Positions 16,652 to 24,976 of a stretch of 44,131 nt of DNA are shown here, piece after piece. Under the pieces are notes generated by a model. That model did not search any database, was not told the DNA's origin, and worked only from the letters and a program-made list of their open reading frames with translations. A program made the translations under genes and the position numbers. Origin of the DNA: Alphaproteobacteria bacterium. GTDB lineage: Bacteria > Pseudomonadota > Alphaproteobacteria > Rs-D84. The DNA is taken from assembly GCA_017618175.1 (NCBI GenBank), contig JAFZUT010000020.1:69728-113858 (forward strand). The letters run 5' to 3'. Position 1 is the stretch's first letter; the number at the start of each line of letters is the position of its first letter.

Positions 16652-17392
16652 ATGAATAATTTGATAAAAGATTTGGTTATGGCGGGTGTTCAATGGGAAT
16701 TATCCGATACATCAATTGGCTTTATGGAAATGATATCGCACGCGGCCAAGCCGTTGTCACGAACACGAACCGCGTCACTGGTCCCGCCAATATCACCGGC
16801 CAGTCAGGTTGATATTGAAACCGCCAACGCAATGGCGGCACGGCCGACAACAATGGATGCACTGATTCGTATGATTTTGGAATTTAATCATCCATTAAAG
16901 GCCGGTGTGACAAATGTTGTTGCACCCATGGTTGCATCAAAACCAAACGGATTGATTATTATATCGGATATTCCATCGGGTGATGATGATGCATCTGGCA
17001 AGATTTTATCAGGTGCGGCGGGCGAATTGATGGACAAGATGTTGGCGGCAATTGATATGTCGCGTGAAAATGTGTCGATAATGCCTTTGATTTTTTGGCG
17101 CACGCCGGGTGGACGGACACCAACGCGAATCGAATTAGATTTGGCGCGCCCGTTTGTGAACAGGGCGATTGAATTATTGGAACCACGCGTGATATTGACG
17201 ACCGGAACATTGGCCGCGTTGGAAATCACCGGCACAGATTTGATGAAAAATCACGGAACAGAGGTTGTTTTACCAAACAATGTTCACGTGTTCCCGATTT
17301 ATCATCCAAATTACCTTATATTGAAACCCGGGGCCAAAGCATCGGTGTGGACGGTTTTACAAAATGTTCAAAAATTGTTGAAAAATGTATAA
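16652..17392 (+). CDS. Uracil-DNA glycosylase-like protein (family 4/5 type) without cysteines
   Basis: Probably a member of the uracil-DNA glycosylase superfamily, judged from order and spacing. TMDALIRMILEF stands where related alphaproteobacterial proteins have a cysteine-bearing segment. It is followed by IIISDIPSGDDDASGKILSGAAGELMDKMLAAI in place of the GEAPG...G.PF.G..G.LLD.ML block, then WRTPGGRTPTRIEL, RPFVNRAIELLEPRVILTTGTLAAL and YHPNYLI (the HP-loop motif). The 246-residue chain has no cysteine at all, so the usual 4Fe-4S cluster cannot be ligated, and the GEAPG motif is degenerate. It may be an iron-free enzyme or a structural relic. It lies just upstream of infC. Confidence 0.7.
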   Translation: MNNLIKDLVMAGVQWELSDTSIGFMEMISHAAKPLSRTRTASLVPPISPASQVDIETANAMAARPTTMDALIRMILEFNHPLKAGVTNVVAPMVASKPNGLIIISDIPSGDDDASGKILSGAAGELMDKMLAAIDMSRENVSIMPLIFWRTPGGRTPTRIELDLARPFVNRAIELLEPRVILTTGTLAALEITGTDLMKNHGTEVVLPNNVHVFPIYHPNYLILKPGAKASVWTVLQNVQKLLKNV

Positions 17393-17435
17393 AAATATTT
17401 AATACTGGGGCCATAGACATCAAAAGGAGTACACA

Positions 17436-17993
17436 ATTAAACCGTCTAATAATCGTGATGGGCGCCGTGATATGGGGCCGCGCATAAATAATCGTATAAT
17501 TGCAAAATCTGTCCATGTTATCGATAGCGATGGGCAAAACCTTGGCGAAATGCCAACGGCAAATGCACTTGCAATGGCAAACGATATGGGGTTGGATTTG
17601 GTGGAATTAAACGCCAATGCCACGCCACCGGTCGTAAAGATAATGGATTTTGGTAAGTATAAATATGAACAGAAAAAACGCGCCAGTGAAGCCAAAAAGA
17701 AACAAAAAACCATTGAAATAAAAGAGGTTTGGATAAAACCATTCATTGAAGAAAACGATTTGCAAATCAAATTGAAAAAAGTTTTCGAATTCTTGGACGA
17801 AGGCAACAAGGTTAAAATCGCGGTTATGACGCACGGTTCAAAACGTGTGTTGGCAATGGGTAAAGATGCAATTCCGGGCCTGTTCGCGCATGTTGTTGAA
17901 TTGATTGGCGAACGTGGTACATTGGAAAGCCGTTCTAAACCAGACGAGAGAACGAAGTCCATTGTAATTGCGCCCGCAAAACCCGCAAAGTAA
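17436..17993 (+). CDS. infC: Translation initiation factor IF-3 (apparent ATT start)
   Basis: Binds the 30S subunit, checks initiator tRNA pairing and rejects wrong start codons. The usual family start, a basic tail followed by GPRINNRIIAKSVHVIDSDGQNLG, lies in frame with ATT at 17436. That ATT is placed 6 bases after a strong AAAAGGAG ribosome site; the first in-frame ATG comes 12 codons later and has no such site. The 185-residue product then has normal length, with the N-domain, linker KYKYEQKKRASEAKKKQK and C-domain ending SKPDERTKSIVIAPAK. In E. coli infC also uses AUU and is autoregulated through it. rpmI and rplT do not follow here. Confidence 0.93.
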   Translation: MKPSNNRDGRRDMGPRINNRIIAKSVHVIDSDGQNLGEMPTANALAMANDMGLDLVELNANATPPVVKIMDFGKYKYEQKKRASEAKKKQKTIEIKEVWIKPFIEENDLQIKLKKVFEFLDEGNKVKIAVMTHGSKRVLAMGKDAIPGLFAHVVELIGERGTLESRSKPDERTKSIVIAPAKPAK

Positions 17994-17994
17994 T

Positions 17995-18020
17995 AAAAAA
18001 CACCCGCACGGGTGTTTTTT
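17995..18020 (+). terminator. Terminator of infC
   Basis: AAACACCCG-CA-CGGGTGTTT plus a run of T follows the infC stop codon directly, separating infC from xseB-mutS. Confidence 0.75.
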
Positions 18021-18075
18021 TCTGGAATATTGAATTTTTATTTTGTATCTTTTCCTTGTTCTAAGGGGTTTTAAT

Positions 18076-18282
18076 ATGGATACAGAAAAATTGACTTTTG
18101 AAGAAGCGTATAAACAATTAACAGAATTGGTTAAAAAAATGGAATCGGGCGAAATGCCTTTGGCGGATTCGGTTGCCGCGTACGAGCAGGGCATTAAACT
18201 GAAAGCGTATTGTGAACAGTTGCTGAAAGAGGCGGAATTAAAAATCGAAACATTGAAAATCACCAATAACGAAGAACAATAA
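18076..18282 (+). CDS. xseB: Exodeoxyribonuclease VII small subunit
   Basis: Small subunit that activates XseA in single-strand DNA degradation. From the ATG at 18076 (ribosome site AAGGGG) it has 68 residues, and the pattern LTFEEAYKQLTELVKKMESGEMPLADSVAAYEQG fits the family exactly. The helix ends in KAYCEQLLKEAELKIE. An upstream ATG at 18043 would add 11 unrelated residues. The large subunit is not in this window; mutS follows 6 bases later. Confidence 0.93.
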   Translation: MDTEKLTFEEAYKQLTELVKKMESGEMPLADSVAAYEQGIKLKAYCEQLLKEAELKIETLKITNNEEQ

Positions 18283-18288
18283 ACCAAA

Positions 18289-20796
18289 ATGGCCGAAAAA
18301 AGCAAACTTACCCCCGTTATGCAGCAATATGTGGATTTCAAGGCCGAAAATCCCGATGCTTTGTTGATGTTCCGTTTGGGGGATTTTTTCGAATCTTTTT
18401 TTGAGGACGCAAAGATAATCAGTTCTAAATTGGGTTTGGTTTTAACATCGCGTGGCACAGACGGTGATGGGGTTGATATTCCTATGTGCGGGATTCCGTG
18501 GCATGCATCCGATAATTATTTTGGACGCTTGGTCAAAATGGGGTATAAATTGGCATTGGTCGAACAAATGGAAACCCCGGCCCAGGCCAAAGAACGCGGG
18601 CATAAATTTATTGAGCGCAAAATTGTGCGTGTTTTAACACCGGGAACATTGACCGATGAAAACCTTTTGACACCCAAAAGTTCGAATTTTTTGATGGCGG
18701 TTGTTTGCACGGGTGGAAATTCTTTTGATGTTGCGGGGTGCGATATTTCGACCGGTGAATTCTTTGTTGGTGCAACAGATGACATTATTGACGATTTGGT
18801 GCGCACCGACCCGGCCGAGGTTATTTATCCATCAATGGATGCGGAAAATGAAACAATTCTGCAAATTCGTGATATGTTCAAATCGACCCCGGTGTTTGAA
18901 AAGATTTATCGCCGTGGTGATATAGATACAATAATATCCAGCGTGTTTTCAGGTACGGTTAAAAATTCCAATGCGGCGGTGGCGCTGCTTGCGGGATATT
19001 TGTTCAACACGCAACGGGGGGCAGTGTTGACTTTTCGGGCGCCGTATGAATTCAAATCGGGCGCGGGGTTATTGATAGATTCTGCGACATGGAAAAGTTT
19101 GGAAATAGATGCGCCATTAAACGATGGTGGCCGGTGTTTGTTGGACGTTATTGATAATACAAAAACCGCGGCGGGCGGTCGTAAATTGCGGTCCTATTTG
19201 CGGAATTTGTCGGGTGATATTTCCGAGATTTTAACACGCCAAGAAAACATTGCACATATGGTATTGAACACAGATGTACGCGGTATGGTCACCGATATGT
19301 TGACGCGCATACCTGATGTTGGTCGGTCTTTGTCGCGATTGTTGTCGGGGCGCGGCACGCCGCGTGATATGCGCGTTGTTGTCGATTTCCTGGTTTGTTT
19401 GCCAAATGTAAAGATGATATCTACGCGTCTTAATGCCGAATTGGCGGCGCGAATGGAACGCATCCAAACACATAACGAATTGGCGGTGCGATTAAATTCG
19501 GCGTTGGCGGATGATTTGCCAACATTCTTTCGTGATGGTGGGGTAATTCGCGACGGGTTTGATGTGGCGTTGGATGATATGCGGAACCTTTCGCATGGGG
19601 GCCAGGCCGCAGTTGCCGCGGCCCAGGCAGAGTATATCACCGCGACGGGCATAAACACCCTTAAAATAAAATTCAATAATGTTTTGGGATATTTTATTGA
19701 GGTTCCATCCGCCCGCGCCGAAAATATGATGCGGCCAGATTCGGGTTTTATACATCGTCAAACCATGGCCGGAAATGTGCGATTTACGACGGAAAAATTG
19801 ATTCAGTTGGATAATGATATTCGTTCTGCATCGGATCGTGCCGCCGCAATCGAGGCAACGGTGATTGAAACGCTAATAGAAGAAATTCGCGACGTATCAA
19901 ACGATTTATTATTGTCTGCGGATTTAATTGCGGATTTGGATGTTTGGTGCGGATTGGCCACGTGTGCGGTAAACTGGGATTGGACGCGTCCGTGTATGAC
20001 AAATGGATGCGAATTTAACATTGTTGGTGGCCGGCATCCAGTAATTGAATATGCGTTGCGTGAATCCAGTGATAATTTCGTGAAAAACGATTGCAATTTG
20101 AACGAATTTCCAATTGCATTGTTAACCGGGCCAAATATGGCGGGTAAATCAACATACCTGCGCCAGAATGCGATTTTGGTTGTTTTGGCGCATATGGGTT
20201 CGTTTGTTCCGGCCGTGTCCGCCGAAATAGGCATTTGTGACCAATTATTCAGTCGTGTCGGCGCATCCGACAATTTGGCGGCGGGGCAATCTACATTTAT
20301 GGTGGAAATGAGTGAGACCGCCAACATATTGCGCCGCGCGGGCCAGCGTTCATTTATAATATTTGATGAAATTGGTCGTGGAACGGCGACATACGACGGT
20401 ATGGCAATTGCGACGGCGGTACTGGAATATTTGGATACATTGGGTGCGCGCACATTATTTGCGACGCATTATCATGAATTGACCGACCTGTCGGTGGGCC
20501 AGGGTGGTAATCTGTCGCGTGTTGTGTGTTTAACCATAGATGTTCGTGAACATAACAACGATATTGTCTTTATGCATCGTATTGTGCCGGGTGTTGCAAA
20601 TCGGTCGTATGGTATTCATGTTGCGAAAATGGCGGGTATGCCGGATTCGGTGGTTGCACGCGCGGAATCTGTATTGGCGAATCTGGAAGGTGCGCAACCA
20701 AATAATTCGTGCGGTGTGACGGAAAACAAAACATCGGTTGCACCGTGTGTGGAATCGCCAAAACCAACCAAGAAACAATTATCTTTGTTCGAATAG
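18289..20796 (+). CDS. mutS: DNA mismatch repair protein MutS
   Basis: Recognises mismatches and short loops and starts methyl- or nick-directed repair with MutL. The 835-residue protein contains the mismatch-contact region MFRLGDFFESFFEDA (Phe-x-Glu as FFE, where Tyr is more common in the middle), the connector and lever domains and the clamp. The ATPase has Walker A GPNMAGKSTYLRQ (about 614), the signature DNLAAGQSTFMVEMSETANILR, Walker B FIIFDEIGRGTATYDG and ATHYHELT. A short variable tail ends KKQLSLFE, like the beta-clamp-binding motifs found in some repair proteins. mutL is not near. Confidence 0.97.
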   Translation: MAEKSKLTPVMQQYVDFKAENPDALLMFRLGDFFESFFEDAKIISSKLGLVLTSRGTDGDGVDIPMCGIPWHASDNYFGRLVKMGYKLALVEQMETPAQAKERGHKFIERKIVRVLTPGTLTDENLLTPKSSNFLMAVVCTGGNSFDVAGCDISTGEFFVGATDDIIDDLVRTDPAEVIYPSMDAENETILQIRDMFKSTPVFEKIYRRGDIDTIISSVFSGTVKNSNAAVALLAGYLFNTQRGAVLTFRAPYEFKSGAGLLIDSATWKSLEIDAPLNDGGRCLLDVIDNTKTAAGGRKLRSYLRNLSGDISEILTRQENIAHMVLNTDVRGMVTDMLTRIPDVGRSLSRLLSGRGTPRDMRVVVDFLVCLPNVKMISTRLNAELAARMERIQTHNELAVRLNSALADDLPTFFRDGGVIRDGFDVALDDMRNLSHGGQAAVAAAQAEYITATGINTLKIKFNNVLGYFIEVPSARAENMMRPDSGFIHRQTMAGNVRFTTEKLIQLDNDIRSASDRAAAIEATVIETLIEEIRDVSNDLLLSADLIADLDVWCGLATCAVNWDWTRPCMTNGCEFNIVGGRHPVIEYALRESSDNFVKNDCNLNEFPIALLTGPNMAGKSTYLRQNAILVVLAHMGSFVPAVSAEIGICDQLFSRVGASDNLAAGQSTFMVEMSETANILRRAGQRSFIIFDEIGRGTATYDGMAIATAVLEYLDTLGARTLFATHYHELTDLSVGQGGNLSRVVCLTIDVREHNNDIVFMHRIVPGVANRSYGIHVAKMAGMPDSVVARAESVLANLEGAQPNNSCGVTENKTSVAPCVESPKPTKKQLSLFE

Positions 20797-20805
20797 GTGA
20801 CGCGT

Positions 20806-21675
20806 ATGGACGGTTGGATAATTCTTGATAAACCATCTGGCGTTTTTTCTAAAAGCGCGGCTATACGTGTTGCGCGTCTTTTTAACACCAAGAAAAATGG
20901 ACATATCGGTACATTGGACCCTGTGGCGTCGGGTGTGTTGCCGGTGGCGATTGGAAACGCCACAAAAATGGTGCCTTTTATCGAAGAATTTTGTGATCGC
21001 ACCAAAGAATATTTATTTTCTGTGCAATTTGGTTTTGAAACAGATACACTGGATATCACAGGTGCGGAAATTTCACGTACCGATATCGTGCCAAATGAAT
21101 CCGCTGTGCGTGCGGTGTTACCAAAATTTATTGGGAAAATAAGTCAAATTCCACCAATGTTCAGTGCGGTTCATATCGAGGGCCACCGCGCATATGAATT
21201 GGCGCGGACCGGAAAACATATCGATATTCCTGCGCGTACGGTTGATGTTTATTCTTTGGAATTGATCGGTGTTTCGGGTGATTCGTGGAATTTTCGTATG
21301 CGTTGTGCACCCGGCACATATGTCCGCAGCATTGCACGCGACATCGCGCACAGTTTAGGTACGGTCGCGACCGTTGATATGATACGCCGCACGACAACCA
21401 GTGGTTTTACAATAAAAAATGCGCATACACTTGATTTTCTGGAAAATCTGTTTAATAATGGGGGCGATGTCGGGCAATACCTGGCACCGATTGATTTTGG
21501 ACTGGGGGACATTCCGGTTCTAAATCTGGATGGTAACGCGACCGGGCTTTATCGCAATGGTGGCTTTATCAATGTGGGTGATACGGACGGCATTTATCGT
21601 GTTTATTTCGGCAATGAATTTGTTGGAATTGGCACGGTGGTTGGTGGCGTTTTGAAACCCAAACGAACAATATAA
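20806..21675 (+). CDS. truB: tRNA pseudouridine-55 synthase TruB
   Basis: Forms pseudouridine 55 in the T loop of tRNAs and acts as an RNA chaperone. The 289-residue protein has DGWIILDKPSGVFSKSA, then GHIGTLDPVASGVLPVAIG with the catalytic aspartate in LDP. It also has REYLFSV-like TKEYLFSVQFGFETDTLDITG, then PPMFSAVHIEGHRAYELAR and APGTYVRSIARDIA. The ATG at 20806 has AGGTGA five bases upstream overlapping the mutS stop; a GTG directly after that stop would add MTR. It leads into rpsO, the common truB-rpsO-pnp order. Confidence 0.96.
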   Translation: MDGWIILDKPSGVFSKSAAIRVARLFNTKKNGHIGTLDPVASGVLPVAIGNATKMVPFIEEFCDRTKEYLFSVQFGFETDTLDITGAEISRTDIVPNESAVRAVLPKFIGKISQIPPMFSAVHIEGHRAYELARTGKHIDIPARTVDVYSLELIGVSGDSWNFRMRCAPGTYVRSIARDIAHSLGTVATVDMIRRTTTSGFTIKNAHTLDFLENLFNNGGDVGQYLAPIDFGLGDIPVLNLDGNATGLYRNGGFINVGDTDGIYRVYFGNEFVGIGTVVGGVLKPKRTI

Positions 21676-21693
21676 AAAATAAAGGAAAATACA

Positions 21694-21966
21694 ATGTCCA
21701 TAACAAAAACAAAAAAAACTGAAATTATTAACGCGTTTAAGTCCAGTGAACACGACAATGGCGGTTCTGTGGAATCCCAGGTTGCGGTTTTAACCGAACG
21801 TATTCGCAATTTGACCGAACATATGAAAAAAAATCACAAGGATGAACATTCCAAACGTGGTTTGCTTATGATGGTCAATCGTCGTAAAAAATTGTTGGCG
21901 TATATCAAAGAACGCAACGCGGATGAATACGAAGAACTGATTAAGAAATTGGGGCTGCGTAAATAG
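21694..21966 (+). CDS. rpsO: Small ribosomal subunit protein uS15
   Basis: Primary 16S rRNA-binding protein of the platform. The 90 residues are the normal length. The sequence includes GGSVESQVAVLTERIRNLTEHMKKNHKDEHSKRGLLMMVNRRKKLLAYIKE, which carries the rRNA-contacting HxxDxxSxRGL region. An AAAGGAAA ribosome site precedes the ATG. It is followed by a terminator and then pnp under a separate promoter. Confidence 0.98.
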   Translation: MSITKTKKTEIINAFKSSEHDNGGSVESQVAVLTERIRNLTEHMKKNHKDEHSKRGLLMMVNRRKKLLAYIKERNADEYEELIKKLGLRK

Positions 21967-21985
21967 TTCGTATGAAACAAGATTG

Positions 21986-22013
21986 GACCGGCGGTGCGCG
22001 TCGGTCTTTTTTT
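21986..22013 (+). terminator. Terminator of rpsO
   Basis: GACCG...CGGTC stem with a G/C-rich interior is followed by seven T, shortly after the rpsO stop. Confidence 0.65.
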
Positions 22014-22024
22014 GTTAAAAACAT

Positions 22025-22053
22025 TTGCAAACGGGCAAATATGACTGTATAAT
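22025..22053 (+). promoter_or_regulatory. Promoter of pnp
   Basis: TTGCAA, a 17-base spacer and a perfect TATAAT. The expected transcription start near 22060 coincides with the base of the long leader hairpin. Confidence 0.7.
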
Positions 22054-22061
22054 CACCGCCG

Positions 22062-22138
22062 GCGCGGAAGAAATTGTTCATTTTTGCGTTTGTTTTGGAG
22101 TCCCCCAGAACGCAATAACGAATAATTTTTCTTCGCGC
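22062..22138 (+). promoter_or_regulatory. Long stem-loop in the pnp leader
   Basis: The arm starting GCGCGGAAGAAATTGTTC pairs with the arm ending GAATAATTTTTCTTCGCGC over nearly 30 bases, with a few G-U pairs and small bulges. The loop is about 18 bases. It starts at the predicted 5' end of the message and ends about 38 bases before the pnp ATG. In E. coli, PNPase controls its own mRNA through an RNase III-cut leader duplex; a comparable role is inferred from position and shape only. Confidence 0.6.
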
Positions 22139-22176
22139 GGGAAATGTTAAACAAACCATTAAAAACGGAGAAAAAT

Positions 22177-24357
22177 ATGTTATTTGGTTTAATAAATAAA
22201 AAGGGCGCAGCCCAACATTTGAACAACCCAATTGCGGTTGAAATTAAATATGGTGACGAAACATTACGCTTGGAAACCGGTCGTTTTGCGAAACAGGCAA
22301 ACGGTTCGGTCATGGCGACAATGGGCGGAACAATGGTTTTGGCGACTGTGTGCGCCGAAAAGACCGCGGTCGAAGGTCAAGATTTCTTTCCATTGACCGT
22401 TGATTACCAAGAAAAATTTGCATCATCCGGCCGTATTCCGGGTTCCCGTGACCGCCGCGAAGGCAAGGCATCAATGGGCGAAACATTGATTGCACGTTTG
22501 ATTGACCGTCCAATTCGTCCGTTGTTTCCGGAAACATTCAAAAATAAAGTTCAGGTTATTGCCCAGGTGTTTTCGTATGACCGTAAAAACCAGCCTGATA
22601 TTTTGGCAATGATTGCATCCAGTGCGGCATTGGCATTGTCGGGTGTTCCATTCGCCGGTCCAATTGGTGCGGCGCGTGTTGGTTATATGGATGGCAAATA
22701 TGTTTTGAACCCGTCCAAGAAAGATGTTGAAAATTCTGAAATGGATTTGGTCGTTGCGGCGACCAAAGACGGTGTGTTGATGGTTGAATCTGAAATCGGC
22801 GAATTAGATGAAAAAACAACACTGGGTGCGGTCAAATTTGGTTTTGATGCACAACAGGCCGTAATTGCCGCGATTAACGAATTGACCGAAACGGCCGGCA
22901 AAGAACGTTGGGCGACCCCTGAAAAGACGGCGGAATATATTGCGATGGAAAAACGCTTTGAACAATTTGCGGGCGACATTGAATCTGCACTTGCTATCAA
23001 AGAAAAATTACATCGTTTGGAAACATTGGCAAATATACATGCGGCGGCCAAAACTTTGATTCCAGAAATGTTCCCGGACACAAATGTTGCAACATCTACA
23101 TTGGAATCGTTCGCGGATGAAATTATCGAAAATATTACCGCGCGTATTATGCGTTCAAATATTTTGGCGGGCAAGCCGCGTATTGATGGACGTGATACGA
23201 AAACCGTTCGCCCGATTGAAATTGAATTGGGCATATTGCCACGCGCACATGGGTCTGCATTATTCACACGTGGTGAAACCCAGGCGTTGGTGTCGTTGAC
23301 ATTGGGTGGTGGCAAAGACGCATTACCATTGGAAACATTGGATGGTGGTGAAGAACGCGACTTTATGTTGAACTATAATTTCCCGGGATTTTCGGTCGGC
23401 GAAGCCAAGGGGTTAAAGGCCCCCGGCCGTCGTGAAATCGGTCATGGAAATTTGGCGTGGCGTGCGGTTCACCCGATGATTCCATCACGCAGTGAATTTG
23501 ATTATGTAATTCGTCTGTGTTCGGACATTTTGGAATCAAATGGTTCTTCATCTATGGCGACCACATGTGGTGCGACATTGGCAATGATGGACGGCGGTGT
23601 GCCGATGAAGCGTCCGGTTGCGGGTATCGCAATGGGTTTGATTAAAGAAGGTGACGATTACGCAATTTTGACCGATATCTTGGGTGACGAAGACCACCTT
23701 GGCGATATGGATTTCAAGGTGACCGGAACCGACCAAGGTATTACCGCGTTGCAAATGGATATTAAAATCACATCCATTACATTTGAAATTATGGAAAAGG
23801 CATTGGCCCAGGCAAAAGATGGCCGTATGCACATCTTGGGCAAGATTAAGGCCGCAATCGATAAACCGCGCGACCATGTGTCCGAATACGCGCCGCAACT
23901 TTACACAATGCAAATCAATCCGGACAAGGTTCGTGAAGTCATTGGCAAGGGCGGTGTTGTGATTCAGGCCCTGACCCGCGACACAAACACAACCATTGAT
24001 TTGGAAGATGATGGTACGGTGAAAATCTTGGCGGTGACGCGTGAAGATGCGGATGCGGCAATTGCACGCATCAAAGAAATTGTTGCCGAACCTGAGGTTG
24101 GCCAGATTTACCCGGGTGTTATTTCGGGAATGAAAGACTTTGGGTTGTTTGTAAAGATTATGAACGGATTCGAAGCCATGGTTCATATTTCTGAAATCAC
24201 CGGTAAACGTTTGGAAAAAATCGAAGACGCCAAATTGAAAGAAGGTGACAAGGTGTTTGTCCGCTATCTTGGCCCAGATAAACGTGGCAAAACACGTATG
24301 TCTATGGTTGGTATCGATCAGAAGACCGGTAAAGAAATAGAAAAGAAAGAAAAATAA
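22177..24357 (+). CDS. pnp: Polyribonucleotide nucleotidyltransferase (PNPase)
   Basis: Phosphorolytic 3'-to-5' exoribonuclease, part of RNA turnover and the degradosome. From the ATG at 22177 (ribosome site CGGAG) the protein has 726 residues. It has two RNase PH domains (first with FFPLTVDYQEKFASSGRIPGS, second with GRDTKTVRPIEIELGILPRAHGSALFTRGETQALV), an alpha-helical linker, a KH domain (REVIGKGGVVIQAL) and an S1 domain (GQIYPGVISGMKDFGLFVKI...GFEAMVHISEI). The domain count is full. An upstream in-frame ATG at 22144 lies in the end of the leader hairpin region and is less likely. Confidence 0.97.
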   Translation: MLFGLINKKGAAQHLNNPIAVEIKYGDETLRLETGRFAKQANGSVMATMGGTMVLATVCAEKTAVEGQDFFPLTVDYQEKFASSGRIPGSRDRREGKASMGETLIARLIDRPIRPLFPETFKNKVQVIAQVFSYDRKNQPDILAMIASSAALALSGVPFAGPIGAARVGYMDGKYVLNPSKKDVENSEMDLVVAATKDGVLMVESEIGELDEKTTLGAVKFGFDAQQAVIAAINELTETAGKERWATPEKTAEYIAMEKRFEQFAGDIESALAIKEKLHRLETLANIHAAAKTLIPEMFPDTNVATSTLESFADEIIENITARIMRSNILAGKPRIDGRDTKTVRPIEIELGILPRAHGSALFTRGETQALVSLTLGGGKDALPLETLDGGEERDFMLNYNFPGFSVGEAKGLKAPGRREIGHGNLAWRAVHPMIPSRSEFDYVIRLCSDILESNGSSSMATTCGATLAMMDGGVPMKRPVAGIAMGLIKEGDDYAILTDILGDEDHLGDMDFKVTGTDQGITALQMDIKITSITFEIMEKALAQAKDGRMHILGKIKAAIDKPRDHVSEYAPQLYTMQINPDKVREVIGKGGVVIQALTRDTNTTIDLEDDGTVKILAVTREDADAAIARIKEIVAEPEVGQIYPGVISGMKDFGLFVKIMNGFEAMVHISEITGKRLEKIEDAKLKEGDKVFVRYLGPDKRGKTRMSMVGIDQKTGKEIEKKEK

Positions 24358-24385
24358 AAATATCCGGTCGTTTGACCGGATATTT
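24358..24385 (+). terminator. Terminator of pnp
   Basis: A 12-bp stem AAATATCCGGTC / GACCGGATATTT with loop GTTT comes directly after the stop codon. Confidence 0.75.
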
Positions 24386-24405
24386 ATTAAAAATGGAGTT
24401 ATAAA

Positions 24406-24705
24406 ATGGATATGGAATCATTGATGGCCCAGGCATCCGAATTGCAGGCCAAGGTCGCAGATGCCCAGGAAAAATTGGCATCTATGCGTGTCAAGGGGCT
24501 GTCCGCCGGCGGTGGATGCATTGTTGATATGTCCGGGAAATACGATATCAATTCTGTGACAATAAATCCAAAATTGTTGGACGCGGGCGCATCGGCGGTG
24601 GAAAGTGCGGTTTTGGCGGCATTTCGCGATGCGAAAGATAAGGCCGACAAATTGATTGACGATGTAATGTCAAATGCAACGGCCGGTATGCCTTTGCCGA
24701 ATTAA
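24406..24705 (+). CDS. ybaB: YbaB/EbfC-family nucleoid-associated protein
   Basis: Small DNA-binding protein of the nucleoid. The 99-residue chain has an N-terminal coiled helix (MESLMAQASELQAKVADAQEKLASMRVKG), the conserved SAGGGCIVDMSGKYDINSVTINPKLLD core and a C-terminal helix ending NATAGMPLPN. In many bacteria ybaB lies between dnaX and recR. Here dnaX is 17 kb away and ybaB stands between pnp and tRNA-Val. Confidence 0.92.
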   Translation: MDMESLMAQASELQAKVADAQEKLASMRVKGLSAGGGCIVDMSGKYDINSVTINPKLLDAGASAVESAVLAAFRDAKDKADKLIDDVMSNATAGMPLPN

Positions 24706-24712
24706 AAAAATC

Positions 24713-24741
24713 TGGACAATCATAAAAATATAATTTATGAT
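24713..24741 (+). promoter_or_regulatory. Promoter of tRNA-Val(TAC)
   Basis: TGGACA, a 17-base spacer and TATGAT lie 12 bases before the tRNA 5' end. Confidence 0.5.
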
Positions 24742-24753
24742 TTGCGGGCATTT

Positions 24754-24830
24754 GGGTGTTTAGCTCAGTTGGCTAGAGCATCTGCTTTACACGCAGAGGG
24801 TCAGGGGTTCAAGTCCCTTAACACCCACCA
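24754..24830 (+). tRNA. tRNA-Val (anticodon TAC)
   Basis: The acceptor arm GGGTGTT pairs with AACACCC. D arm GCTC...GAGC, anticodon loop TTTACAC with anticodon TAC, T loop TTCAAGT, and encoded ACCA end. It complements the GAC isoacceptor at 1157-1233 for valine codons. Confidence 0.95.
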
Positions 24831-24840
24831 AAAATTGTTA

Positions 24841-24873
24841 TCGCGCACAATAAAGTGCGCGATTAAAATTTTT
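24841..24873 (+). terminator. Terminator of tRNA-Val(TAC)
   Basis: A perfect 8-bp stem TCGCGCAC / GTGCGCGA with a 6-base loop, followed by TTAAAATTTTT. Confidence 0.7.
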
Positions 24874-24917
24874 GAGTGCCTCGCCGTAGCGAAGCGGAGA
24901 CGGACGGAATTCCAGAG
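24872..24917 (+). repeat. tRNA-Val-associated repeat, copy B
   Basis: It begins GAGTGCCTCGCCGTAG and ends GACGGAATTCCAGAG, with an internal CCGTAGCGAAGCGG inverted repeat. It matches the element at 1093-1130 in the same orientation relative to a tRNA-Val, with about 10 extra internal bases. Confidence 0.6.
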
Positions 24918-24929
24918 ATTTCAAATCAT

Positions 24930-24957
24930 TTGACATCCCGTGTTTTTGCTCTAAAAT
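24930..24957 (+). promoter_or_regulatory. Promoter of the acyl-carrier-like gene
   Basis: Consensus TTGACA, a 16-base spacer and TAAAAT precede the gene by about 19 bases, with an AAAAAGGA ribosome site in between. Confidence 0.6.
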
Positions 24958-24976
24958 CCACGAAAAAGGACACAAT

